The notes under the pieces were generated by a model. It worked only from the letters and a program-made list of their open reading frames with translations, did not search any database and had not been told where the DNA came from. From NCBI GenBank assembly GCA_002422225.1, contig DITX01000093.1, positions 7,676 to 14,022 of the forward strand: DNA of 6,347 nt. Direction: 5' to 3'. Source of the DNA: Gammaproteobacteria bacterium UBA6173. Its GTDB lineage: Bacteria; Pseudomonadota; Gammaproteobacteria; Pseudomonadales; Pseudohongiellaceae. Positions 1-5,778 of this stretch are shown here, piece after piece; the first letter of the stretch is position 1, and every line of letters starts with the position of its first letter. The position numbers and the translations under genes are program-made.

Positions 1-785
1 GCGGTCTTGCGCAAAATGTAATTCAAATGTGAATGCTCTGTACGCGACTCAAGGTCACTGTTCAATCGAACCAGCGAAGACCGCGCCATGGCGTCACGCA
101 ATACCGGAGGCATGGCACAGCGACCAATCAGTCGGCTCTCATCTTCCAGAACAATAGGTTTATCGGGCGTCGCATGAGTGTGTTTTAGCATGGCAATAAT
201 CAGACGATTCTCAAAATCAATCTGGGACGGCTGCTCTGTGGCGCGCTTGCCAAAAGCGCTGCCGCGATGATTGGCGAGCGCCTCCAGATCAATAGCACCG
301 GGCACGGCATTGAGAAGTTCTGTTTTAGCGGCACCCGTATGACCTGCCAGCACCAGCAGCTTATTATTGGCGCACATCACGTCCAACTGCTCCAGCAAAA
401 ACCGGCGCATGGCTTTGTAACCACCAATCACCCTCGGGTACTCACACGCTGCTTCACGCATCCATTGCTGACAAATCTGCGAACGCAAGCCCCCGCGGAA
501 GCAATACAAATACCCACTAGGTTGCTGCTCCGCAAAGTTTACCCATGCCTGCACGCGTTGCGTTTTGACATCCCCGTTGACCAGCTCGTGACCCAGTCTG
601 ATCGCTGCCTGCTGGCCTTGCTCCTTGTAACAGGTGCCAACCTGTTCGCGCTCACGGTCGTTCATCAATGGCAGATTGATAGTGTTGGGGAACGCACCGC
701 GATGGAATTCCACGGGCGCACGCGAGTCAATCAGTGGCGTGTCATTTAGAAACAGATTTAAAAAATCGTCAGTGTCTGCGCGCAT
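1..785 (-). CDS. mnmH: tRNA 2-selenouridine synthase MnmH (SelU), C-terminus cut by window edge
   Basis: In the known family this cytoplasmic enzyme converts 2-thiouridine at tRNA wobble position 34 to 2-selenouridine, using selenophosphate and a geranylated intermediate. The visible 261 codons start at the ATG whose complement is at 783-785. They show an N-terminal rhodanese domain (about residues 5-125) with LIDSRAPVEF at 18-27, GTCYKEQG at 50-57 and the loop YCFRGGLRS with C95, aligning with catalytic Cys97 of E. coli SelU. A P-loop domain follows: GHTGAAKT at 148-155, then the family blocks LANHRGSAFG and VLEDESRLIGR. E. coli SelU is 364 residues, so roughly the last 100 are missing here. 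The glycine normally before the P-loop lysine is alanine (A153), while K154 and T155 remain. No Shine-Dalgarno sequence is visible; the start lies one base after the selD stop (TAAAATG), so coupled translation is likely. The identification is secure; the effect of A153 is unknown. Confidence 0.96.
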   Translation of the reverse strand, partial: MRADTDDFLNLFLNDTPLIDSRAPVEFHRGAFPNTINLPLMNDREREQVGTCYKEQGQQAAIRLGHELVNGDVKTQRVQAWVNFAEQQPSGYLYCFRGGLRSQICQQWMREAACEYPRVIGGYKAMRRFLLEQLDVMCANNKLLVLAGHTGAAKTELLNAVPGAIDLEALANHRGSAFGKRATEQPSQIDFENRLIIAMLKHTHATPDKPIVLEDESRLIGRCAMPPVLRDAMARSSLVRLNSDLESRTEHSHLNYILRKT

Positions 786-786
786 T

Positions 787-1860
787 TTACACAAGCCGAA
801 TACGTTGCTGCTGGCCAGACGCTGGCAGCAAACGGCCAATAGGTCTGATTAAAGCGTCTGCAACACCCGCGTTTGCCAGTGCTCTTTCAAAGTCAAGGCG
901 CGCGGCAGGTCGCACCGCCATCAACAGACCACCAGACGTTTGCGGATCACACAACAAGGCTTTTTGTGCCGCATCCAATGGGCCCAGTTTATGGCCATAA
1001 CTGTCGAAATTACGGTGGGTTCCACCCGGCACACAACCTTGGGCAATGTAATCTGGCACAGGCGCTAGCACCGGCACCGCGCACAGATCCAGTTCGGCAT
1101 CCAGACCGCTGCCTTCACACATTTCAAGCAGATGGCCCATCAAAGCAAAACCGGTGACGTCTGTCATGGCGGTGATATCTTTTATAGCCGACAACACCAT
1201 GCCTGGCGTGTTGAGTTGACACATAACATCGCGAGCCAGAAATTCATGTTCGGGTTTTAACTTGCCTTGCTTCTGTGCGGTGGTCAGTACACCAACGCCC
1301 AGTGGTTTACTGAGATACAACAGGCATCCGGCCTCCGCTGTATTGTTCTGTTTTAAATGATCTTTGGCGACAATACCGGTGACAGCCAGACCAAACACAG
1401 GCTCCGGACAATCAATGCTGTGCCCACCGGCCAGCATGATGCCGGCATCTGAACAGGCTTGGCGTCCACCATCCACCACCTGCGCTGCGATCTCCGCTGG
1501 CAAGGTATTGACAGGCCAACCCAGAATTGCGACGGCCATCAACGGTCGGCCACCCATGGCGTAAATATCACTGATGGCATTGGTGGCGGCGATGCGACCA
1601 AAATCAAAGGCATCATCGGCAATCGGCATAAAAAAGTCGGTGGTGCTTAGAATCACCTGGCCATTACCAATGTCGTAAGCCGCTGCGTCATCCTTGCTGC
1701 TGTTGCCAACTAACAACAAGGGGTCGGTAAAAAATTCGCGTTGCGAAAGCAAAATCCGATCAAGCACCGCGGGCGCAATTTTGCAACCGCAGCCGGCGCC
1801 ATGACTGTAAGCGGTCAACTTGATAAGGGAGGGCGAGGCCGTTGTTGTGGGGTCTGACAT
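787..1860 (-). CDS. selD: Selenophosphate synthetase SelD (selenide, water dikinase)
   Basis: SelD makes selenophosphate, AMP and phosphate from ATP, selenide and water in the cytoplasm; the product is the selenium donor for selenocysteine and selenouridine synthesis. The protein has 357 residues (E. coli 347) and aligns along its length. Motifs: YSHGAGCGCK at 18-27, with C24 and K27 matching catalytic Cys17 and Lys20 of E. coli; DDAAAYD from 57; TTDFFMP at 73-79; AGGHSID at 144-150; TDVTGF from 233; and CDPQTSGG near the C-terminus. D58, D98 and D234 match the Mg-binding aspartates 51, 91 and 227. The active-site residue is an ordinary cysteine (TGC), not an in-frame TGA selenocysteine. The N-terminus is about seven residues longer than in E. 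coli, with no other good start nearby; the ribosome site is weak. It is the first gene of a selD-mnmH unit divergent from gmk. No selA or selB is in view, so only tRNA selenation can be inferred as a local use. Confidence 0.98.
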   Translation of the reverse strand: MSDPTTTASPSLIKLTAYSHGAGCGCKIAPAVLDRILLSQREFFTDPLLLVGNSSKDDAAAYDIGNGQVILSTTDFFMPIADDAFDFGRIAATNAISDIYAMGGRPLMAVAILGWPVNTLPAEIAAQVVDGGRQACSDAGIMLAGGHSIDCPEPVFGLAVTGIVAKDHLKQNNTAEAGCLLYLSKPLGVGVLTTAQKQGKLKPEHEFLARDVMCQLNTPGMVLSAIKDITAMTDVTGFALMGHLLEMCEGSGLDAELDLCAVPVLAPVPDYIAQGCVPGGTHRNFDSYGHKLGPLDAAQKALLCDPQTSGGLLMAVRPAARLDFERALANAGVADALIRPIGRLLPASGQQQRIRLV

Positions 1861-1896
1861 AAGTCTTTTACTCGTCGGAGGTATCGTTCACCCGGC

Positions 1897-1902
1897 ATTA
1901 TA
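1897..1902 (-). promoter_or_regulatory. Candidate -10 box for selD-mnmH
   Basis: Read on the minus strand, this is a perfect TATAAT hexamer about 37 bases before the selD ATG. It would place the transcript start near 1890 and give a leader of about 30 bases. At spacings of 16 to 18 bases upstream I find no good TTGACA-like -35 (the 17-base position reads GGATCT), and there is no TG extension. The promoter may therefore need an activator, or the match may be chance. Confidence 0.45.
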
Positions 1903-1932
1903 GCGCGCTCTTTAAGCACAGATCCGCTCGAA

Positions 1933-1961
1933 TAGACACAAGGCGGCCGATTGACTATAGT
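1933..1961 (+). promoter_or_regulatory. Candidate sigma-70-type promoter for gmk
   Basis: TAGACA (1933-1938, five of six consensus bases) and TATAGT (1956-1961, five of six) are separated by exactly 17 bases. A start near 1968 would give a leader of about 33 bases before the gmk ATG at 2001. This is the best-matching promoter in the window. It could also serve rpoZ and spoT if transcription continues through the weak hairpin after gmk. Confidence 0.6.
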
Positions 1962-2000
1962 TCTGCGCGTCCCCTCTTTGGATTAAAAGCGGTTTATCGT

Positions 2001-2615
2001 ATGGCGCGCGGCACCTTGTATACCATTTCTGCACCGTCAGGCGCAGGCAAAACCAGTTTGGTGAATGCCCTGCTGGCTCAAGGCGATCCGCATCTATGTG
2101 TGTCCATTTCACACACCACCCGCACAAAACGTCCGGGTGAAACCAGCGGGGTGAACTATCACTTTGTCAATCGCGAACAGTTTTTGGCGATGCGTGCAGA
2201 AGGGACGTTTCTGGAGTCTGCAGAAGTTTTTGGTAACTTGTATGGCACCTCGGCGCTGTGGGTTCAAGCACAGTTGAATAACGGCATGGACGTCATCCTG
2301 GAGATTGACTGGCAAGGGGCTGCGCAGGTAAGTCAGCTCATTGATACTAAAAGCATTTTTATATTGCCGCCGTCCTTGGAAACGCTGCAACAGCGTTTGA
2401 ACAGTCGTGGCCAGGATGATGAGGAAACTATCAATCGTCGCATGCAACAGGCACGCGATGAGATATCCCACTATGGCGCTGCCGATTATCTGGTCATTAA
2501 CGACAACTTTGACTCAGCACTGGAAGACCTGCGTGCGATCGTGCGTGCAGCGCGACTCGAGAGATCGCATCAACTCGATAATCGTGGAGAGTTGCTAGCC
2601 AGTTTATTGGCCTGA
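2001..2615 (+). CDS. gmk: Guanylate kinase Gmk
   Basis: Gmk phosphorylates GMP to GDP with ATP in the cytoplasm, an essential step in guanine nucleotide synthesis and recycling. The 204-residue length matches the family (E. coli 207). The P-loop is APSGAGKT at 11-18, with the same leading alanine as E. coli. Residues aligning with the GMP-binding set of yeast guanylate kinase are present: S37, R41, R44, Y53, E72, Y81 and T83 (serine in the yeast enzyme). DIDWQGA-like LEIDWQGAAQ lies at 100-109, and the lid region SRGQDDEETINRRM at 135-148. The ATG at 2001 gives the standard N-terminus MARGTLYTISAPSG; no strong Shine-Dalgarno sequence precedes it. Gmk is first in the group leading to rpoZ and spoT, which links GDP/GTP supply with (p)ppGpp metabolism. 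No sequence anomaly is seen. Confidence 0.98.
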   Translation: MARGTLYTISAPSGAGKTSLVNALLAQGDPHLCVSISHTTRTKRPGETSGVNYHFVNREQFLAMRAEGTFLESAEVFGNLYGTSALWVQAQLNNGMDVILEIDWQGAAQVSQLIDTKSIFILPPSLETLQQRLNSRGQDDEETINRRMQQARDEISHYGAADYLVINDNFDSALEDLRAIVRAARLERSHQLDNRGELLASLLA

Positions 2616-2646
2616 AAGCCCCTGAGTTCGGCGTCTTTCAGAATTT
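2612..2646 (+). terminator. Weak hairpin overlapping the gmk stop, possible terminator or attenuator
   Basis: CTGAAAG (2612-2618, containing the gmk TGA) is an exact inverted repeat of CTTTCAG (2635-2641). The stem is 7 base pairs, the loop 16 bases, and a short T run (ATTTT) follows. The stem is AT-rich and the T run is short, so full termination is doubtful. Partial attenuation between gmk and rpoZ or a 3'-end processing signal is equally possible. Confidence 0.3.
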
Positions 2647-2649
2647 TCC

Positions 2650-2678
2650 ATGCAAACAATGTATTCTTTCAGTATGAT
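2650..2678 (+). promoter_or_regulatory. Candidate promoter upstream of rpoZ (distal)
   Basis: TATGAT (2673-2678) matches the -10 consensus at five of six bases. The hexamer 17 bases upstream, ATGCAA (2650-2655), matches the -35 consensus at only three. A start near 2685 would leave a leader of about 95 bases containing a small GGTCT/AGACC hairpin (2683-2702). The evidence is the hexamers only. Confidence 0.3.
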
Positions 2679-2709
2679 AGCCGGTCTTTTCTGAGGCAGA
2701 CCTTGCGTA

Positions 2710-2738
2710 TTGACGCGCTTCAGATCACTTTTTTTGAT
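2710..2738 (+). promoter_or_regulatory. Candidate promoter upstream of rpoZ (proximal)
   Basis: TTGACG (2710-2715, five of six) and TTTGAT (2733-2738, four of six) are 17 bases apart. A start near 2745 would give a leader of about 36 bases before the rpoZ ATG. This promoter would let rpoZ-spoT be expressed independently of gmk. It competes with the distal candidate, and both could be used. Confidence 0.35.
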
Positions 2739-2769
2739 TAATCAGCATACCAAATCAGGTAGATAAGGC

Positions 2770-2778
2770 AGGATAAGG
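2770..2778 (+). promoter_or_regulatory. Ribosome binding site of rpoZ
   Basis: AGGATAAGG contains AGGA seven bases before the ATG at 2781. It supports that start for the omega subunit. Confidence 0.7.
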
Positions 2779-2780
2779 TT

Positions 2781-3101
2781 ATGGCACGTATTACCGTAGA
2801 AGATTGTCTGGGCAAAGTCGACAATCGATTCCAGTTGGTGATGATTTCCAGCAAGCGCGCGCGTCAGCTGCAAACCGGTGGCAAAGATGCGCTGGTGCCG
2901 GAAGACAATGATAAGCCGACCGTTATTGCACTGCGCGAAATCGCAGAAGGTTTGGTCGACGTCAGCATTTTGAATACACGCTCCACGCCCGCGCGGGAAA
3001 TCCCGGAAGCGGATCTGGATGCAACGGCGGCCATGATGGGCGCGATTATTGCGGAAATCGAGCCTGAAGCGGCAGACGAGTTCCTTAACGACGACGAGTA
3101 A
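2781..3101 (+). CDS. rpoZ: RNA polymerase omega subunit RpoZ
   Basis: Omega binds the beta-prime subunit, aids assembly of RNA polymerase and, in E. coli, forms with beta-prime the site-1 pocket for (p)ppGpp. The protein has 106 residues against 91 in E. coli. The N-terminal MARIT matches MARVT of E. coli, whose first residues contact the alarmone; R3 is kept. The conserved core follows: NRFQLV (15-20), SSKRARQLQ (23-31), GGKDALVPEDNDKPTVIALREI (33-54) and EGL. The C-terminal part, after about residue 66, is divergent and acidic, ending FLNDDE; omega tails vary widely between lineages. The gene lies 18 bases before spoT, an arrangement shared with E. coli, so the two are very likely cotranscribed. 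That places a (p)ppGpp-sensing part of the polymerase beside the enzyme controlling its level. Confidence 0.97.
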   Translation: MARITVEDCLGKVDNRFQLVMISSKRARQLQTGGKDALVPEDNDKPTVIALREIAEGLVDVSILNTRSTPAREIPEADLDATAAMMGAIIAEIEPEAADEFLNDDE

Positions 3102-3108
3102 TCCTCGC

Positions 3109-3113
3109 AGGAG
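3109..3113 (+). promoter_or_regulatory. Ribosome binding site deciding the GTG start of spoT
   Basis: AGGAG lies six bases before GTG at 3120 in the short rpoZ-spoT gap. It is the strongest Shine-Dalgarno match in the window and supports the non-ATG start of spoT. Confidence 0.8.
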
Positions 3114-3119
3114 TCGGGT

Positions 3120-5294
3120 GTGGCATTAACAATCGACTCTCTCGCCAGCAGCCTTTCGGGCTACCTGGCAACTGATCAGGTGAACAGCGTTCGCCGCGCT
3201 TACTTCTACGCGGAGCAGGCGCACGACGGGCAGTTCCGTCGCAGCGGTGAACCTTACGTTACCCACCCGCTTGCCGTTGCCAACATTCTTTGTGATATGC
3301 ACATGGACCATCAGAGCCTGATGGCCGCCATGCTGCATGATGTAATTGAAGACACCGGCGTCAGTAAAACGGCCATCAAAGGGCAATTCGGCGACACCGT
3401 GGCTGATATGGTTGACGGCGTCAGCAAACTCAACAAGATCACCTTCAGCAGTCACGCCGAAGCCCAAGCCGAGAACTTCCAGAAAATGGCCTTGGCCATG
3501 GCGCGTGACCTGCGGGTTATTCTGGTGAAGCTTGCCGATCGTCTGCACAACATGCGCACGCTCGATGTATTGAGTCCTGAAAAGCGTCGCCGGATAGCAC
3601 GTGAAACCCTGGATATATATGCGCCAATCGCCAACCGACTGGGAATGAATGCTGTTCGTGTTGAGTTCGAAGAACTGGGATTTGCTGCCTTGCATCCCAT
3701 GCGCGCAAGACGTCTGGACGCGGCGGTCAAATCTGTCCGTGGTAATCGCAAGGAAATCGTTAAACAGATACAGACCGCTATCGAAGCCTGCCTTGCACGC
3801 GAAGGATTACCGGGGCGCACTATCGGTCGCGAAAAACACCTGTACAGCATTTATGAAAAAATGCGCAGTAAACGCAAACCATTTTCCGAGATTACGGACG
3901 TTTACGCGTTCCGTATTGTGGTGGATTCCGTTGACACCTGTTACCGAGTGTTAGGCGCGGTACACAACCTGTTCAAACCCGTTCCCGGCAGATTCAAGGA
4001 CTATATCGCGATCCCCAAGGCAAACGGTTACCAGTCATTGCACACCACCTTGTTTGGCATGCACGGCGTGCCCATCGAGATTCAGATCCGTACGGAAGAA
4101 ATGGAAGCGATGGCTAACAACGGTATCGCCGCGCATTGGTTATACAAATCGTCCGATGACATTTCCAGCAACGCGCACATTCGTGCAAGGCAATGGGTCA
4201 ATGGTCTGCTGGAGATGCAGCAGAACGCGGGTAATTCCCTGGAATTTATTGAAAACGTCAAAATTGACCTGTTCCCTGATGAGATTTACGTGTTTACACC
4301 CAAAGGTCGCATCATGGAGTTGCCGGCGGGATCAACAGCCGTCGATTTTGCGTACGCAGTCCATACTGATGTTGGCAACTCTTGTGTCGCTTGCCGAATC
4401 AGCCGGCGATTGGCGCCCTTGAGTGAGCCGTTGGAAAGCGGGCAAACCGTCGAAATTATTACCTCGCCCGGTGCGCAGCCCAACCCGGCCTGGCTCAGTT
4501 TTGTGGTCTCAGGCAAGGCGCGCAGCAACATCCGTCACTACCTGAAAAACCAGCGACAATCCGAGTCTATTGCGCTGGGCCGCCGCCTGTTAAACAAAAT
4601 CCTGGCCGGATACGGCACTCAAATTGAAAAGATGAGTGCAGAAGACATCAAGCTAGCGCTGGAACAGTTGAATGTTGCAGAACTGGATACGCTGTTGAGT
4701 GACATCGGGTTGGGCAATCGTATGGCGCATATGGTTGCGCAGAAAATGCTGCCTGAAGCACGCACACCGGACACCCCAAAAAGTGGATCGAAGGACAGCA
4801 AACAATCGTCGCTGACCATTCGCGGCTCTGAAGGCATGGTCATGAGTTATGCCAAGTGCTGCTACCCGATTCCGGGCGACCCGATTGTTGGGCATATCAG
4901 CTCGGGGCGCGGGATGGTCATCCACACCGAGACCTGCAATAACATTGCCGAGTTTCGAAATAGTCCTGAAAAGATCATTCCTGTGCGCTGGGATCCGGAA
5001 GTGGATGGCGAGTTTGCCGTTGAGCTACGCGTTGAGCTGGAAAATGAGCGGGGCATTATTGCCAAATTGGCAACCGCCATTACCAGCAAAGAAGCCAATA
5101 TCGAACGTATCAGTACCGTGGAACGTGACGCGCGCTTCAGCATCGTTAATCTGTTGTTGAATGTGCGCAATCGTATTCATCTGGCGCGCGTCATGAAGCA
5201 TATCCGCCTGATCAAACCGGTCACCAAAGTCGCTCGTGTTAAAAGTAAAAAGCTCAGCAAATCCTCTAAAAGCAGCGTGCCGCTTGACGCATGA
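3120..5294 (+). CDS. spoT: Bifunctional (p)ppGpp synthetase/hydrolase SpoT (RelA/SpoT family)
   Basis: SpoT sets the cellular level of (p)ppGpp: it hydrolyses it to GDP or GTP plus pyrophosphate and can synthesise it from ATP and GDP/GTP under stress. The protein has 724 residues (E. coli SpoT 702). Domains in order: HD hydrolase with H49, H73-D74, E77-D78 and D140/N144; synthetase with GREKHLYSIY (236-245), RFKD (291-294), NGYQSLHT (302-309) and EIQIRT (320-325); TGS from about 384; a helical region; a zinc-finger-type domain with C580-C581, H602 and C606; and a C-terminal ACT domain from about 630. RFKD is the RxKD type of bifunctional enzymes, not the ExDD of synthetase-only RelA. All hydrolase motifs are intact. 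A Lys/Ser-rich tail (KSKKLSKSSKSS) extends beyond the E. coli end. The GTG start has AGGAG upstream and follows rpoZ by 18 bases. Whether a separate RelA exists cannot be seen here. Confidence 0.98.
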   Translation: MALTIDSLASSLSGYLATDQVNSVRRAYFYAEQAHDGQFRRSGEPYVTHPLAVANILCDMHMDHQSLMAAMLHDVIEDTGVSKTAIKGQFGDTVADMVDGVSKLNKITFSSHAEAQAENFQKMALAMARDLRVILVKLADRLHNMRTLDVLSPEKRRRIARETLDIYAPIANRLGMNAVRVEFEELGFAALHPMRARRLDAAVKSVRGNRKEIVKQIQTAIEACLAREGLPGRTIGREKHLYSIYEKMRSKRKPFSEITDVYAFRIVVDSVDTCYRVLGAVHNLFKPVPGRFKDYIAIPKANGYQSLHTTLFGMHGVPIEIQIRTEEMEAMANNGIAAHWLYKSSDDISSNAHIRARQWVNGLLEMQQNAGNSLEFIENVKIDLFPDEIYVFTPKGRIMELPAGSTAVDFAYAVHTDVGNSCVACRISRRLAPLSEPLESGQTVEIITSPGAQPNPAWLSFVVSGKARSNIRHYLKNQRQSESIALGRRLLNKILAGYGTQIEKMSAEDIKLALEQLNVAELDTLLSDIGLGNRMAHMVAQKMLPEARTPDTPKSGSKDSKQSSLTIRGSEGMVMSYAKCCYPIPGDPIVGHISSGRGMVIHTETCNNIAEFRNSPEKIIPVRWDPEVDGEFAVELRVELENERGIIAKLATAITSKEANIERISTVERDARFSIVNLLLNVRNRIHLARVMKHIRLIKPVTKVARVKSKKLSKSSKSSVPLDA

Positions 5295-5311
5295 CAATTA
5301 ACAACCCGAGC

Positions 5312-5332
5312 GTGAGTGGTTGCTCACCTTTT
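5312..5332 (+). terminator. Small hairpin between spoT and ridA, possible weak terminator
   Basis: GTGAG (5312-5316) and CTCAC (5323-5327) form a 5-base-pair stem with a 6-base loop, followed by CTTTT and an AT-rich stretch. An alternative pairing, GAGC (5308-5311) with GCTC (5322-5325), uses overlapping bases. The stem is short, so this would at most reduce read-through into ridA. No convincing promoter for ridA is seen in this gap. Confidence 0.3.
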
Positions 5333-5350
5333 AAATTTATCACCTGAAAC

Positions 5351-5354
5351 AAGG
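5351..5354 (+). promoter_or_regulatory. Ribosome binding site deciding the ridA start
   Basis: AAGG lies six bases before the ATG at 5361. It favours this start over an in-frame GTG at 5316, which would add 15 residues absent from typical RidA proteins. Confidence 0.6.
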
Positions 5355-5360
5355 TTAACC

Positions 5361-5756
5361 ATGGCAGAAAAATTCGCAATTTCGACACCACACGCGCCCG
5401 CTGCCATTGGGCCTTACTCGCAAGCGATTCGCGCCGGAGATACGGTTTATCTGTCTGGTCAAATCCCACTTGACCCTGTCACCATGGAAATTGTTGAGGG
5501 CGGCATCGAAGCCCAGGCCAGGCGTGTCATGTCGAATATGGCGGCTGTCGCAGCAGAAGCTGGCGGCTCGCTGGATGATTGTGTAAAGCTCACTATTTAT
5601 CTGACCAATCTTGCTGATTTTGGCACTGTAAACGCCGTGATGCAGGAGTTCTTCAAACCGCCTTATCCCGCACGGGCAACCATTCAGATTTCCGCATTGC
5701 CAAGACAGTCGCAGGTGGAAATCGACGCCATCATGTATTTGCCAATCGCTGTTTAA
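5361..5756 (+). CDS. ridA: Enamine/imine deaminase RidA (YjgF/YER057c/UK114 family)
   Basis: RidA hydrolyses reactive enamines and imines, such as 2-aminoacrylate released by PLP-dependent dehydratases, to keto acids and ammonia, which protects other PLP enzymes. Family members are cytoplasmic trimers. From the ATG at 5361 the protein has 131 residues (E. coli 128). Family signatures: APAAIGPYSQA at 12-22, SGQIPLDP at 32-39, VKLTIYL at 75-81, FGTVNAVMQEFF at 87-98, and YPAR ending in R105, which aligns with the substrate-carboxylate-binding Arg105 of E. coli RidA. E120 in VEIDAI aligns with E. coli Glu120. The AAGG site six bases upstream and the family length support this start. The gene sits where E. 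coli carries trmH between spoT and recG; a ridA neighbour of spoT is also found in Pseudomonas. It may be cotranscribed from spoT, with a weak hairpin between. Confidence 0.95.
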   Translation: MAEKFAISTPHAPAAIGPYSQAIRAGDTVYLSGQIPLDPVTMEIVEGGIEAQARRVMSNMAAVAAEAGGSLDDCVKLTIYLTNLADFGTVNAVMQEFFKPPYPARATIQISALPRQSQVEIDAIMYLPIAV

Positions 5757-5778
5757 GCGAACAGGGGGATCGGGACGT

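Larger units (their letters stand above)
1861..2000. other. Divergent intergenic region between selD and gmk
   Basis: This 140-base stretch separates the leftward selD-mnmH unit from the rightward gmk gene. It holds a TATAAT-like -10 box facing selD and a nearly consensus sigma-70-type promoter facing gmk, listed separately. I see no clear operator palindrome, riboswitch-like fold or small gene in it. Confidence 0.8.

Noticed and set aside
267..749. 160-codon plus-strand reading frame opposite mnmH
   Set aside because: It lies antisense to a clear MnmH coding frame, resembles no family I recognise and has no supporting ribosome site; it is a shadow.
1783..1791. Possible selenocysteine codon in the SelD active site
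   Set aside because: Some SelD proteins carry selenocysteine here, but the codon for residue 24 reads TGC, an ordinary cysteine.
1951..1979. TTGACT as a -35 box for gmk
   Set aside because: At 17-base spacing the -10 position reads CTCTTT-like sequence with poor match; the overlapping TAGACA-N17-TATAGT pair is much better.
2109..2471. 120-codon minus-strand frame opposite gmk
   Set aside because: Fully inside the conserved gmk gene on the other strand, with no recognisable protein features.
3126..3695. 189-codon minus-strand frame opposite spoT
   Set aside because: Covers the HD-domain coding part of spoT in antisense; the composition fits a shadow of conserved codons and no family is recognised.
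5284..5312. TTGACG at the end of spoT as a promoter for ridA
   Set aside because: The position 17 bases downstream reads CGAGCG, not a -10 box, and no shifted spacing gives a good match.
5316..5360. Upstream GTG start adding 15 residues to ridA
   Set aside because: The added residues have no counterpart in RidA proteins and overlap the spoT-ridA hairpin; the ATG at 5361 has a suitable ribosome site and gives the usual length.
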